Positions 22,900 through 35,748 of a DNA stretch of 64,000 nucleotides are shown here, one piece after another (position 1 is the first letter of the stretch; each line of letters begins with the position of its first letter). The stretch spans positions 2,537,001-2,601,000 of the forward strand of contig JAWRVZ010000028.1 of NCBI GenBank assembly GCA_037043235.1, read 5' to 3'. Under the pieces are notes generated by a model. That model ran no database searches. It was given only the letters and a program-made list of their open reading frames with translations, and was not told where the DNA came from. Source of the stretch: Rhodeus uyekii. Lineage: Eukaryota > Chordata > Actinopteri > Cypriniformes > Acheilognathidae. The position numbers were made by a program, and so were the translations under genes.

Positions 22900-25081
22900 T
22901 AATTCATGTGCCCTCATAATCTTTAAGCAAAATATTTTTCCCTCCTTCTTGCAGCGACACCTCTTCTCTGAAGACGTGTTTACTGGCCTGAGGGTGGGAC
23001 AACCCGTCAATCACAGCAACAGCAAACCACAAAGACCCCTTGAGTTCAGTCGGATATATGTAACAAAATGGAAGTAAATACTATTGCAGCTTCTGTTTCA
23101 TGCCAACTACATTAGCGAAATATCATGGGCAATAAGAGTTTAGTAACAACAATAGTTGTCTATTGTTAATGGTATAGCAATGTATGAACCACAGCCCACA
23201 GAAGTCACTTTCCAAACAGTTTTCTGTGGAACCCATTGCGAAATTTGCGTGGGAAAATATTTTGTACTCACGTGTGAATTCCTATCGAAAGGACTGAGCC
23301 ACAAAAATTTGCTAATTAATTTGATTAAACCAATGTAAAATAGTTGTCTCAAAAGCACTAAAACAACATACAGCTTCCTTATTCCATAGTTCTTTGGCCA
23401 GAATATGGACTCTTTTGACCTTGGCCAGTTGCCAACACATTAACAACGCAACCTTCTACAACATCCCACCACTATGGTGGTGGGATTTGCATAAGCACCA
23501 ATAATAAACGTTCATGAAAACAAACACTTCTAATTGGTTGGATATGCTTCCTTGGTAAAAAGGTCTAATCATTACTAACTCCAAATAAGAGTTGTATGAG
23601 ATGTGTGTTGGAGGGTATAAAAATTCAATTTGAGAAACTTTCATGTCAAGGGTTTCAGTCCGAAGCTAAGAATGGCAGAGCCAGTGGAGGGTAGAAAGTG
23701 AGTGATGTGTGTCAGGGATCGGAGAAATGAGAAAAGCTAGACAAACCTAAAAAGGAAGGCAGAGGATTAGAGTTCTTCCATTCAAACATTATTCAGAAAT
23801 TCCCCACAAATATTATTATTAGTGTGTAAAGTGAAGCACTAAATAATAACTAAAACAACTCGTGTTGTCTGTTTGGTCAAAATAAATTCTTAGAAAAGTA
23901 TAATATCCAACCTATACAAAATATCTAAGAAAAAAATGATAGAAAATATCTAAATGTGGTCTGTCCAATCAAGTTGCACTATTCTCAGATCATTTGCGTA
24001 AAAGAGAGAGCCACTCTGAACTCATCTGATTTTTATCATGTGGAACACAGGAGTTATTAAAATGTCAGTGATGCTAATTTCCATATAATGAATATGTATT
24101 ACTGACTGCATCACTGAACAACTAACTTAATTAATTAATTACCATTTGACTAAAATGTTTTGCAATTTAGTAAAGAACTATTAAATGATTTTTATTTTTT
24201 ATTATTGTTTATTTACCTACTTAATGCACTTCATGTCACTAAGATGGAATTTTCCATATAGATTTTTTCACAGGTGTTTTAGCTGTATTTTGAATTATGC
24301 ATTGCATTGTGTTGTGTTTAAAGTTATGTTTGTATTATTATCACTTTATGCAGAATGTCACATGAACACACATGAAAACAGGTGTCATTGCATCCACTTG
24401 CAGTATGAACTGATGGTGATGTCTATGGATTTTTAAGATAATTAGCCAGCTTAGCTAGTTCTTTTTACTGTTGCTATTTTATTCAATTTAAATGTCTAAA
24501 TGTTAGTGAGAGGAATAAAAATAATAAACTTTAAGTAGATATCACTCTGCATATGTGATGGACATTAGTTATGCTCATCTTTGCTCACTCCTTAAGAAGT
24601 ACATGCAAAACTCATGAACCTGAAGTGATGCAACCTGTTTTACAGAATATGGAAGTTTGTTGCGCATAACCCTCATTTAAGTCATGAAAACTCTCAAGAG
24701 TGTTTGGCGTGGTATTGGATATGACAGTGTGGATATGTTTGGTCTTGGCGGAATAGATCTGCTATGCTGTTTTGCTGCTGCTGTAGAGCAAGAGAGGGAC
24801 TTGCTACTGCCAATACATACACAGATTTACTGCATACACAGCTGTGAGCAAGACTTGCAGGCTGGTGTACAATATAGAGCGCATGAATCACCCATAGCAG
24901 ATCTATACAGGTGGAGCTGGGGAGGTGGAAGGTTTTGAATGCGTGCTGCAACTGCTACAGCAAACGCTGACCAAGTATTTCCAGGTTGAGCTGCAAGCTC
25001 ATTGGCTACAGGAATCCAATCAGCTGTGCCCTTTAGAGAATGACCTAATTGCAAGCAGACTGTGTTAAGGACCACCTAGAC
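22900..25081. other. Intergenic stretch, no gene seen
   Basis: AT-rich DNA. A short inverted repeat, 'cccaccac-tatg-gtggtggg', lies at about 23,465-23,486. Open frames at 24,185-24,436, 24,684-24,938 and 24,827-25,075 overlap on opposite strands without domains. No regulatory element is supported. Confidence 0.45.
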
Positions 25082-25355
25082 CGGTGGTCCCCAACCTTTT
25101 TTTGTGCCGCGGACTGGTAAATGCGTGATAATTTTGCCGTGGACCGGTGGCCACTTGCGATTGTTGACGGGGGGGGGGGGGTTGCGAGCGAGATGGATGA
25201 TGAGATCCGCTCGAGATTAAACACACCTCCTCACCGCCAAAGCAGCAGCGTCACAGACGCTTGAAGCCGCGGCCCGGTACCATTTCATCCACGGACCGGT
25301 ACCTGTTTGTCCGCGGACCGGTACCGGGCCATGGACCGGGGGTTGGGGACCACTG
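25082..25355. mobile_element. Short hAT MITE (274 bases) with 8-base target duplication
   Basis: Terminal inverted repeats CGGTGGTCCCCAACC (left) and, reversed, CAGTGGTCCCCAACC (right) are flanked by ACCTAGAC at 25,074-25,081 and 25,356-25,363. These ends and the GC-rich 'ggaccggtacc' words near both arms fit a widespread hAT non-autonomous family with 'GGTCCCCAACC' ends. It contains a G-run at about 25,171-25,182. The only oddity in the ends is a G in place of A at the second base on the left. Confidence 0.88.
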
Positions 25356-25363
25356 ACCTAGAC

Positions 25364-27780
25364 CACCTATCTTTGTACCTAACGGATAATGTCCTGGTAG
25401 AAAATTACAAGTACAAAGTGAGCTTGGACAAAAAATATGTTGTCTTCTCCAATTGGAAAAAAAAGAGAAAACTGTAAAGGCAACCATTGTTATGCACTTA
25501 CGATATTAAAGATTTAGTTCCATTACTTTAGCCTCAGATGTTAATATGCATCCCTTTGGACGCAGTGTGTTCCTTTGATCTTGGACATTTCATGCATACT
25601 TTCCGCCATTCTGCAGTTAGAAATCTGAAACTGGTGTAAATTTTGCCATCATCATCAGGTTCATATCCCCAGAAGTTATGAGAACACCCTCAATTGCCAG
25701 CAATTATGAGAACTCTGAGCATGTATGAGCTCTACCAACTAAAACTGATATCATTTAAAATTCTCCTTCTTCCACATATGTGGAATATTTCATCCGCTGA
25801 GAGAGTACTTTTTGCACAAAGAACTCTGGGCTCAAGTTAATTTAACCTTCCTCTTCCCCCGGGTGCATCCCTCGGAGGCTCGGCTCTCTTTTTCGCCCCC
25901 ATCTCATAGTTTTGAGCGGGTGGAGGATGGAGATGTGTCTGTGGGGCTTTAGATGCTGTAGGAGGTTAATCTAATACCACATGAGTGAAATCTCAGAGGA
26001 AACGGCATTATGTTTACACCCAGCGGCACAAAGCACACGCAAAATAAGTCCCAGATTACAGCTCATGGTGCTCATCATCTTTGTTGGTAGAGTAACCGTA
26101 ACATTCATCATCTGCATCATCATTGTCATCAAGGTTGTTTTCTCATCAGTAGAATCCCCCTGGCCAACAGTATAGGTTAGTGTTTGAACCGCACATCAAT
26201 GGTGGCCTCTTGTGGCTGACGGATCCATAAAGCTTTGCTTTCTTTATCGTTCTTGGTGTGTGTTCTTTTTCTCAGGCAGCTTTTGCACTGAGAAAACACA
26301 AACCCTTGAGAATTATACGGTGAAGCTACTATTTTAGAGTGAATGCACTTGAGGTTCAAGACCTGACGGGTGGTTCAGAACATCAGGTTACAAAAGACAC
26401 TTTAAGTAGAAGGAGATGGATGTTTTGTTGAAGAAAACCGAACGGGAGAAATTGTAGGCTCTAACACTTCATTTTAATGTTTACGGCTACTTTCATTTAC
26501 ATAACGTCATTTCTGGGGCCTGAAAACGCAAACTTTTGTAAACAGGTTTCAAAGTGCAAGTTTTTGAATATTACCGTATACCATAAGCTACAAAAACATA
26601 AATTTGTGTAAACGGTAATGCCATGTGTATACATATTATGTGTTTAGTCTACAGGCACGTAGTGTTTCTATGCCAACTACTCAAAGCAGCATTACAGCTA
26701 AAGAGCCAGTTCCCTTTTTGATAGTTTCTAGAACATGGATGTGCATTCAGTCTAAGAATATTTCAGCTACAGAAGCTGCATTTATTAGGTTATTGGTGAT
26801 TTGAAATGTTATTGAAACAAAAATTTGACAAACAGTTTTCAAGTAGAAGGAATTGTTCTTGAATGGCTGTTGGTTATACATCCTGTATAATTGCAAAGTG
26901 TATATTGAGTCATTTGGGACACAACTTGTATGTTTTTGATTCACTAAGAGAACTGGCTCATATGAGTTATTTGATCATGCATTTGTCTACACTGGTCATG
27001 CTGTATATTTGATTCGCTAAAAAGATTTGACTCATAAGAGGCTGTTAATCGTGTTGTTGTTATTCCAACAAAATCCTTAGCTAAGCATCAGAATACACCA
27101 GTCAAGACTTACTGTTGTATACTGTTGTACTATAGTGTTATATTTTTTAGGGGATCCTAACATTAATATACATAATTATTAATATCTTTGTATTATTTGA
27201 TACAATATAAAATGTTATTTTCTAGTTATCAGCTTGAATAGATTTCATTAGAAAAGTTGTACACATTTTAGTCCTCTTGTATGTTCATCTATTAAATCTT
27301 TTCCGCTATCAAAATGACTGAACACTGTTTAACATATTTTTACTATGTTAAAACAGTCCACAGATTTCATGCGCTGTAATGCTACAAAAATGCTAAACAA
27401 ATCTCCAGATTCCATTTGTTACCACCTGATACCATCACGACATGTTTTTGTACGGGATGGTGCAATTTGCAAATAACTGCGTAAATATGCATATTCCCTC
27501 GTTCTGAGCATATGTAAAAAATGTCTCAAGAAAGACCCCAAGTTAAACAGAAGGATGCACGCATGGCCCATTTTGATTGGTTAAATCCTCATCTCCTGTG
27601 AGACACCGTTGCCAACCTTCTCCTGTTCTTGCTTTAAACACTCCTGATATACATCTGGCCTGTTAAAACGATTCCCTAGCTGCCTTCAATTTAGAGTACA
27701 GCAAAACGTGACAGAATTCAAAACGGCATATTGGAGTTTCCGACTCAGTGATGCAAACAGTGACAGCTCTTCTCAGATGA
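25364..27780. other. Intergenic stretch between repeats and the bcl2 3' region
   Basis: No coding sequence supported. 26,940-27,060 has repeated 'gattcactaagagaactggctcat' and 'gattcgctaaaaagatttgactcat' phrases, weak evidence of an old repeat. Otherwise it is AT-rich and featureless. Confidence 0.4.
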
Positions 27781-27790
27781 TAAGGCAAGG

Positions 27791-27796
27791 TTTATT
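27791..27796 (-). promoter_or_regulatory. Candidate distal polyadenylation signal for bcl2
   Basis: TTTATT on the plus strand is AATAAA on the minus strand. It lies about 4.7 kb downstream of the bcl2 stop codon. Nearer candidates are at 31,974-31,979 and 30,858-30,863. The sequence alone cannot choose between them; a multi-kilobase 3' UTR is normal for BCL2 genes. Confidence 0.25.
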
Positions 27797-30700
27797 TAAT
27801 TAGGAGACATAACTGTTAGCTTATGACATGGATACGTACACAAAATTATATTGATTTAAAACACACAAGTGCTATGAGGATAAATTAAACAAAGAAAAAA
27901 GAAAAATAATGAACAATTGCTTCTGAATGCTACATGCTGAGGGCATACAAGACAGATTGTACAACACAGAAAGACAAACAGGATAATGGTGGAAAAATGA
28001 GAATTTGGAAATCAAATATAAACTCCTGTCTCTATATTAAAATCCTCCAGATATTTTGCTACATTTTAATGGTTATGTGATATATGAGGGAAGGTATGGC
28101 AGCAAAATCATTTAAAAAAAAGAAAGAAGGCAAAGATATCGGAGCAGAAAATCAATTTATTCTTTACTCAAAGGAAAGTGGTATTGTAAAATGAATGCCT
28201 TATATAGCTGCCAAAGGAAAAAAAATATTTTTTTATAATCTTTTCCATTTGATCTGATGGGGCGTGGGGGTTTATTTCAGAATAGACACACAAAATGAGT
28301 CATTTATATTGAACACAATGTGAAAATCGCACTGAATATCAAGCGAAATGAAGCTGTATAGCTGGAGATGAAAGAATGCACTCATGCAAAATGTAAATAA
28401 CATAGTTAAACTCCAAACCAGTGCAACCATGGAGACTGTAATTGAAATTTTACTCTCAACAGATCACCGGAACACCACCATCCAGATGGAAGGAGGGAAA
28501 ACCCCTCGTGCTGCAGTTTAAATCTCACTTCCATATTTATCAGACAGGACGTGAGCTGAAACAAAAGCCCATCCTCTTTCCATCTGTATGACGGAAATGA
28601 AAGAATGTATGAACGAATGAGGAATGAACTGACAGACGGAGATATTCTTTTTTGCAGAAGTACAAGCCTCACAACTCTGACTAACTTGGAAAGCGAGTAC
28701 TTTGGCTGATCAGAGCTTATCTTATTTTTACATTCAGAATTCAGATGTATTTTTTTCTGTAAAAGGGTAAAAGATAGTTTACATTTTAAAAAAGAGATAC
28801 TGATTATTTTAAATAAAATATAATATTCACCCTGGAGATTAACCAAGTTACACCTACTTTCCCTGCCCTTTCTCACATGGTGTCCTAAATAAATGTAAAG
28901 TCTCCAATATTCATTTCATTGACGTGATAACAGCCAATCAGAACATAGTTCATGTTTAAACCTGAAATGTGTCATTTTTATGTTAAAACTTGTTAGTATA
29001 ACAGTTTTATGTTGAGTTCCCTAAAACCTGAAACACTGCAGCTCTGTGGTGTTTTCAAAATATTGATCTGTTTGTTTGAACATCCCAACCTGCCCGACAA
29101 CAGCAGCACTGGTTCAGCCAATGAGGTGCGTTTTAGGGCGGAGCTGTCGATTTTGTCTCCGGGCGGAGTTTGGGAAACCTGTTCAAAAACAGTCAACTCA
29201 GTCTAGTGATGCAGAAATGACACACTTGAGGTTTAATATGCAGTTATATGGAGTGGGATTTTGTTTCATCATGGTTAGAACACAGTTTTAGGTGCCGTTC
29301 ACACAGAACACGTATTTGGAAATCAATGAGCTTCTTTTCCATTTTGCACTAGACGGACGTGTTTGATGGATGTCTTCTCGCCGCACGTGATATGGTGTTA
29401 TAAAAACAGCATTCTATTCTATTTCCAATTTATTGTCCTTTTAAAAGCAAAGGACATTTTATCGTTTTTAAAAGCAAAAAATGTGTTCTGTGTGTATAGC
29501 CCCTTACGATGCAATTATTTTAAAATGTATACACACACGCTACATAACGCTCTTATGATACCTACACACATTAACCAACTACAACTGCAAATTTCCTGCA
29601 TCACCTTTCTTTTCATCTTAGTCTCTTATTTGTCAAAGTCAAATGCCAAAATAAATTTCCCGACAAACAATCAATGCTTGCTTATGCTTGAAGTTGAAGA
29701 GGCATTACTTCTTAAAAGTTGCCGAGGAATTTGACACAAACTCTCTTTGAAAATCACTTGTGAATAGAAAATCACAGATTGACGCGGTTTAATTAAATAC
29801 ACAAGACCTCCTCTTGGACTCGAATAGGTGCATCTAGAGTCTGATTGTAATAGACTTCTCAGCTTCTCCTAACCAGAGGGAAAGTGAGACTTTAGGAGTG
29901 GATGGACTAGTTCCGCTCCAGCAGTGGCAGTTTTATGCTGGTTCATCCACGAGCAGCTTCATATGGTGCAGCAACAGGGAGAAGCTCAACTTCAGACCCT
30001 GTTGTGATACATTGCTAGATCTTTAGCAGCTAAAGTAAAATGATCTAACAGTGTGAGTCCTAAAAACTCGCTTTAACATATTTCGATACAGTCCTGCACC
30101 ACCCGATAAAGGGTGCAGCAATATAGTACACTATTAGATAGCGAATGTTTAATCTGTACCGCTACACACTCCAGAGAGCTATGTTGATAGACTAGATAAA
30201 GTCGATCCTGACATGGATCCTTAGTTAGAGTATTGACTTGAATGAAAATGAGACTGTGAGGGAAAAAAGTACAGTTTGTTTATGTCATACTCTGGTACAC
30301 TAAGGGCTGTTTAGCCAATAAAATACTGAAATGTCTTTCCACAAATTTCCAGTAGACAAAAAAAAAAAAACTCCAGAAAACAAACCATTTACCATTCATC
30401 CTTCGTAGCCTCTTTTTCGTTCACGCCGCATTAAATATGCAGTCTAACTCTGACTAAAGACTGTAGACACAGTATCAGGGTTGTGCGACATTTGGAATTT
30501 AATTAAGAACGTTTTTTCTGAATTTCTGAATTTGAATTGAATGAAGTAAGAATTAAATGACTATTTGCAATACGTTTTAACAAAGGAAAGTTTGTTGGGA
30601 CAAACGATGAATGTTGGCTTGACAGCATTGTTTGAAAGTAATGCCGTTATTTGTTGAATTTCTTTTAGTAAATTCCTCTTCCTCTAATTCCAAGACAAAA

Positions 30701-32470
30701 TTTTCTATCAGGCATGGCTTCAATTGAAATTCAAATTCAGACTCAATAATTTGTACACAACCTTGTGTTGTATATAAATAATTACTAGCTCATATATTAC
30801 AGATTTTCAAAACAAAATTTGCTAAATGTACAAGATATTAAAATATTGCTGGTCATAGTCTTTATTTGGTCTCAGTGGGATTTTGCCCTGACACAGAGAC
30901 AAAGAGCGCTAAATCTACACCACCGACTTTAATGGACATCTTAGGGGGAAAAGATTTTAGGACACGCTGGTATCTCCTATGAATGAGAAATCAACCCTCC
31001 CAGTGGAACACATTGTGGAACTATTGGGATAGCACTGGAGATTCTCTCTGGGGTGGAAGTTACAGAAGACGGATCAGATTTCTTTGGTTGTTGGGGCATC
31101 AAAAAAAAAATTCTACAGCTCACAAGGTGCCTGTAATCTACCATGTCAGAAAGATAACATTGGGGGGCGGTGAGGAGGGAAAAGTGATACATCTGGGCAG
31201 TGAATTACATAGTCTGTTGTGTACAGAGTCTTTTCAAAGCCCCGTTGGCCTGCATGCCTATCATGCCAGCCTGAATGAACTTCTGTTCTCAGCTGCCACC
31301 TGTCTGTTTCATCTGTAGACACACCTACACACCTGGCTGGGCTGGACACAACTGGCAGGTCGCCCGTGTTTTCCACCAGAACACAGCAAAGTCCAGCTTT
31401 CTCAACACAATCTATTTACAGATGTACACACACATACACTACATGTACACAGACTTTACACATACACAACACCCTCAAAAATGGAATTGACCATAGAAAT
31501 TGCTCTTTTAACGCATTTTGCACCAATCAAACCAAAACAAAAAACATACACAACAAAAACAAAAAGAGAGGGGAACAATGGGAAACCCTACAGAAGTCAA
31601 ACTTCCAGTCTTTACATTCAAGAGGGGCGATTTGAGTCAGGCAACTCCATGACCCATGCTGAGGGAGATTACATCATGATAGCCGCTTCGGTTTGGCGTG
31701 TTCTTTGTGCTCACCAAACAGTGACACGGAGCAAATCAAAGAGGAACTTTTTAATGAGGAATGCTCAACATCTGTTGGTTTGACGGGAGATCTCAAGAGG
31801 TCCATCCAATAGAGTGAGAGACAGAAATAAACCCAAAAATAAAAACACCCCAAATCAACAAAGCACGGTGGGTGGCTGAATTCAAAATGCCATCATGCAA
31901 TATTAGCTGAAAGAGTCTTTCTCCACACATGCAAATAGTGGAGAAGTTATTTACATTCACGCCGGCAAACTTTTTTATTTTCCTCTCTCGTTTTTGATTC
32001 ATGCTACAAAATGCCAAAAAACCTGATATCAAAATGTGAAAAAAGCACAGTCTTGAGCTTAAAAATCTCTTTGTACTGGTTTCATACATAAGAAACAAAC
32101 TTTAAAGATAAAACGTCCATATGAAGTACGTGACCATGTGTTTGTGTGTGCAAGTGTTTTGTGTGTCGATCTCTCTGTGAGCGCAACTGTACATGGCAGT
32201 GACGAGCATCGTATTTAAAGTGTGGGAGCGTTCCTGCAAGTCCTCATTCTGTATTCTTTTTCTTTGTGTTTTCTTCACTCCATAGAGGGTGAAAGAGCGT
32301 GAGCGCCGTAGCTCCCTTGGCTGGAGGGGCATCGGAACAGCGGCGGCCTTTGAAGGGCACTGGTGCCGGGCTTAGCGGGGCAGTGTGGTGCTGAGAGATG
32401 CTTTGATAAGCTGAAGAGGAGAGACAGGCAGAGAAAATGAGATAGATTGGCGGAGAGACCTGCAGGACTG
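27797..32470 (-). other. Probable bcl2 3' UTR and downstream flank
   Basis: This region follows the bcl2 stop codon on the minus strand and contains no supported coding sequence. Open frames such as 28,406-28,876 (156 codons, minus) show no domain and sit where a long 3' UTR would be expected. A small foldback element at 30,476-30,764 interrupts it. A GC-richer patch at about 29,085-29,170 ('aatgaggtgcgttttagggc', 'ctccgggcggagtttgggaa') stands out from AT-rich surroundings. Confidence 0.4.
30476..30764. repeat. Foldback MITE with AGGGTTGTG/CACAACC ends
   Basis: The left end 'cagggttgtgcgacatttgg' and the right end 'aataatttgtacacaacctt' are imperfect inverted repeats. Inside, 'tctgaatttgaattgaatga' and 'ttcaattgaaattcaaattc' form a second inverted pair. 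The layout is familiar from fish genomes. No clean target duplication was identified. Confidence 0.5.
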
Positions 32471-32602
32471 TCACTTCTGAGCGAAAAAGGCGATGGTCAC
32501 TCCTGCCAATCCCAAAGCCGCTATTCCGAGGACTTTCGTTAGGTATGACAACGGGTGGAACATAGAGTCTCTCTGCTGACTGTACAACTCCACAAAGGCA
32601 TC
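32471..32602 (-). CDS. bcl2: bcl2 (apoptosis regulator Bcl-2), last coding exon
   Basis: Bcl-2 holds back apoptosis by binding BH3-only proteins and Bax/Bak at the outer mitochondrial, ER and nuclear membranes. This exon gives the final 43 residues plus TGA. It starts DAFVELYSQQRD, the second half of the BH2 motif, and continues through a short linker (FHPLSYLTK) into a hydrophobic tail VLGIAALGLAGVTIAFFAQK, the C-terminal membrane anchor. The acceptor is a long pyrimidine tract ending CTTTCAG (32,603-32,609). It splits BH2 in phase 0 immediately before the DAFVELY codons, exactly where vertebrate BCL2 and BCL2L1 genes have their intron. Human BCL2 has 44 residues here. The large first coding exon (BH4, BH3, BH1) is not in the window. 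The assignment to bcl2 rather than bcl2l1 rests on the tail sequence and is strong; which of any duplicated copies (a/b) this is cannot be told. Confidence 0.92.
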   Translation of the reverse strand, partial: DAFVELYSQQRDSMFHPLSYLTKVLGIAALGLAGVTIAFFAQK

Positions 32603-32869
32603 CTGAAAGAAAAAGAGGGGAAAAGAAAGCAGAACATTAGGAACAGACATAGGACTGAAATGATTATAAACATTCTCAATTAAAAGTCCCATTCTCCATT
32701 GTTTCACTGTAATAGGGAAAATGCAGAAAACACGGACGAAAAATGCCAATAGCTAGACTGAAAAGATTGGGAACACGTGACTCTAGAATACTTGATTCTG
32801 ATTGCTCTAATTTTTGTGGAATGACAGCTAAACTGTACTTTAACTGTATTATCCATGATATAAAAAAAT

Positions 32870-32948
32870 ATTTTTGTGATCAATTTAATGCATCCTGAAT
32901 AAAAGTTAAAGAAGCGATAAATCCTACTGACCCCAAACTTTCAAATAT
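32870..32948. repeat. Fragment of the GGGGTCAGTAAG MITE family
   Basis: 'gatcaatttaatgcatcctg', 'aataaaagtt' and 'ctactgaccccaaactttca' are the terminal part of the same family as 7,966-8,405, in opposite orientation at this end. It lies 270 bases inside the bcl2 intron from its 3' splice site. Confidence 0.6.
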
Positions 32949-34578
32949 ACATGTAAATATCGAAAACGAAATACATGCATAAAAATGAGATGTTTTGTTT
33001 ATGCATGAGTATATATTTAAATAAAATTACTAGGTAATCATTGGATTATCAGTTAACAAATTAATCATTAGTTCCAGCCCTAATTCTGGCAGAAGAAAAG
33101 TGCCAATAAATCTAAAGCCCATAACATTATGTCACACATTCAGTGTCTGATAGAAGGTCTGTAATGTGTAACGTGTCTAATTGCCATGTATAGGGAAATG
33201 ATGTGTTTTCACAGGGGGGTTTGAAACGAGCACAACCCTCCCCTTTAACAGACACTCCGCATCTGTGTAGCCAAATTCCTCCGGGACACCGTCCAGCCCA
33301 GAGAGAGAAACCCATTGAAAGATAGAGAGAAAGAGGGGGCAGGCACAAAGAAGAAGACAGCTCAAATCCATAACATTGAGCACGGCTCCCCGTGAGCCCA
33401 CTCACAGACGAAGAGAAGGAGGAAATAGGGAAATAAAGGAAGAAGAGCGTATAAGACAGGGTCTCTGTGCCAGGGCTTGCACTGTCTCATCACTCCTACG
33501 CACAACCGTGTTTCCTTCTCCAGCCAGACTTGCTGCAGACTAACTAAAGTGTCTTTCACGCATCTGGATATCAGAAATCCTTCACTCAAACATAAATACT
33601 TATTTGCATTTGTTACAAGGAAATGGCAGAGTCCAACCCCTCCTGTTTACAGGGCCATTTATAAGGAAATAATTAGGTTCTTTCCCCCAGAGCAGGCAGT
33701 GTAAATGAATAGTGTACAGATAAATGAGGGACAGCCCCATTTGAAATAAACTTTCAGGAGAATTCAAAGCCGTAGGTCATGAATGCGACAAAACATTGCT
33801 GATGCAATCAGATGATACCATCGATTTCTCTCCATCTTCAGGCTGTTGGCGAAGCCGCATGAGCTACCGGCCCCCTGTGTAAACAAGTAGGTGTTTGTGA
33901 ACGTGTGAATGTGTCTTTGCATTTACGTCTGCGTAGGTGTGAGTGTGTCTCAGTTGGTGTTCTTGGGTATAATCACAAGACCCCCAGCAGCATCCACCCA
34001 TGCACTCCTGTTTGAAACCCTCTGCGTGTGTTTGTGAGAAATGGGATAGACTAAAACTACGGTTGGAAACAGAGTATGCCAGGCAGTCAACGGTTAATAT
34101 ATAAAAAAAACTAAAACACTGATTGTGTTCACTGCACTACTGTTTGCTAAATCGAATTAATCCTCCTGAAACATACTTGTGTGGTCTGATTCCCAAGCAA
34201 ATGACTCGCATGAGTTTACAATCAATACAATATGAACTGAATGCCTATTTCAAAAATTTCTTCTCCAAAACACTGAAAAAAAATCTCTAATGGAACCATA
34301 AAGAAACTGGAACGGTTGAGAGGAATCGGAACCACAATCGTAAAAATGCCTTTCGAGTCCCATCCCCTGCTGAAGCACGAGCATGTATCTTTCTTTTCAT
34401 TCTTGATCTCCAGATCCCCATGCAGCGTGCAATTCTCAAAGTAAAGCAGTGGTTTTATTGTGGCTGACAGTGGTCCGTGATCATCCTGAAGGCGCTGCTT
34501 GGGGCCGGGCTGGCCCAGCGAGGGAGCCGCCCGATGCCCAACTGTTTGAATTACATTATTCTGTGTTTCATGGCAAGT

Positions 34579-34581
<3 letters not shown>

Positions 34582-34640
<59 letters not shown>

Positions 34641-34643
34641 GCA
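34582..34643 (+). repeat. (GA)n microsatellite
   Basis: About thirty GA dinucleotides with one interruption (GC). It generates artificial Arg-Glu and Ser-Leu repeat frames on the two strands, so open frames spanning 34,222-34,758 are not genes. Confidence 0.95.
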
Positions 34644-35164
34644 GCGCAACATCGCCTATGTGAATTTCCAGCACATGCTGAGACAGAGCATTTGAATTCA
34701 GAAACATCAGATAAAACTGACCGTGACTTGACAGGTATACAGGGATAGAGAAAGACATGGTGAGCAGCTTTCTCAGGCCTTTATAATTAAAATACGCAGA
34801 TGTAACAAATCATTTACTGTCAAATGAGGACAAATGGTCCTCATTTGTCCAAGTCCAATTTAATTTCCCCCCAATATTTGTTTAAATTAACTGTGATGTT
34901 TTATTCCAATGTTTTTCAAAGAATCGGTTGAATTAATAATTCAATGACTCTCACTCAAAATCACTGTAAATATTTTAATGACTCACCCACAGAGATGCTG
35001 AAAAATTCCCCAAACTTATGGAGACATACGGCCTGGCCTGTCTGCTACCCATAAACAGTCAAATCAAATATGAGAGTCATAACTAACTATTGTATAAAAG
35101 TAAAATGCACAATGCTTTTCCATTTAAAAATGAAATGAATACAAAAACACCACACTACCATTAA

Positions 35165-35485
35165 TAAGTTTAGTGTCAGTAAGATTTTTGTAAAGAATTT
35201 AATACTTTTATTCAGCAAAAATGCATTGCATCGTACAATAGGACAACGTTCCACTAAAATATTAAGAAGAAATGTAACTTGAGCACCAAATCATCTTATT
35301 AAAAGAATTTCTAATGATTTAGCTTTGCCAAGAATACATCTAATTTTTAAAATATATGAAAGTCATAATAGGCTATAATATTTGTAAAAATGTACTAATA
35401 TTTCATGATGTCACTGTTTTAATGTATTTTTGATCAAATAAATGCAGACCTTTTTTAAGAGACTTTTCATACGCATAAAAAATAT
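35165..35485. repeat. Copy of the GGGGTCAGTAAG MITE family
   Basis: Begins 'gtgtcagtaagatttttgta', includes 'ttgagcaccaaatcatctta' and 'tttgatcaaataaatgcaga', the same order as 7,966-8,405 but extending further right to 'taagagacttttcatacgca'. It is strongly diverged. Confidence 0.55.
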
Positions 35486-35515
35486 TAATATTAATACACA
35501 CACACATTTTAATTT

Positions 35516-35748
35516 CATATTTAATTTCACTTCAAGTGAGCAGGAAAAATTTGGAATCACTTGGGTTTGGACCAAGCAATCAAACCTGATGCCATCTGCT
35601 TCTACAAGGGAGGCATGAAACTGCAGGTGTGCACATCCTCTAACAACAAGCAATCTAAGCAAATCACAAATCACGTTCTAAAAATGATCAATCTGCCACG
35701 ATCTAAGGCTGGAGGTGTAGTGACTGTCTTTTTTCCCTTGCTGCACTG
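35516..35748 (+). other. Protein-like open stretch, unidentified
   Basis: One plus-strand frame reads GLDQAIKPDAICFYKGGMKL and on to INLPRSKAGGVVTVFF before TGA at about 35,747-35,749, giving about 70 open codons between AT-rich repeat sequences. Composition is more balanced than nearby chance frames, but there is no methionine start, no clear splice pair and no family I recognise. It may be a repeat remnant or conserved non-coding DNA. Confidence 0.2.

Noticed and set aside
28406..28876. 156-codon minus-strand open frame downstream of bcl2
   Set aside because: Lies in the probable bcl2 3' UTR or flank, is rich in residues encoded by AT-rich codons and shows no domain.
34222..34758. 178-codon minus-strand frame with a long Ser-Leu repeat, and Arg-Glu frames on the other strand
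   Set aside because: Created by the (GA)n microsatellite at 34,582-34,643.
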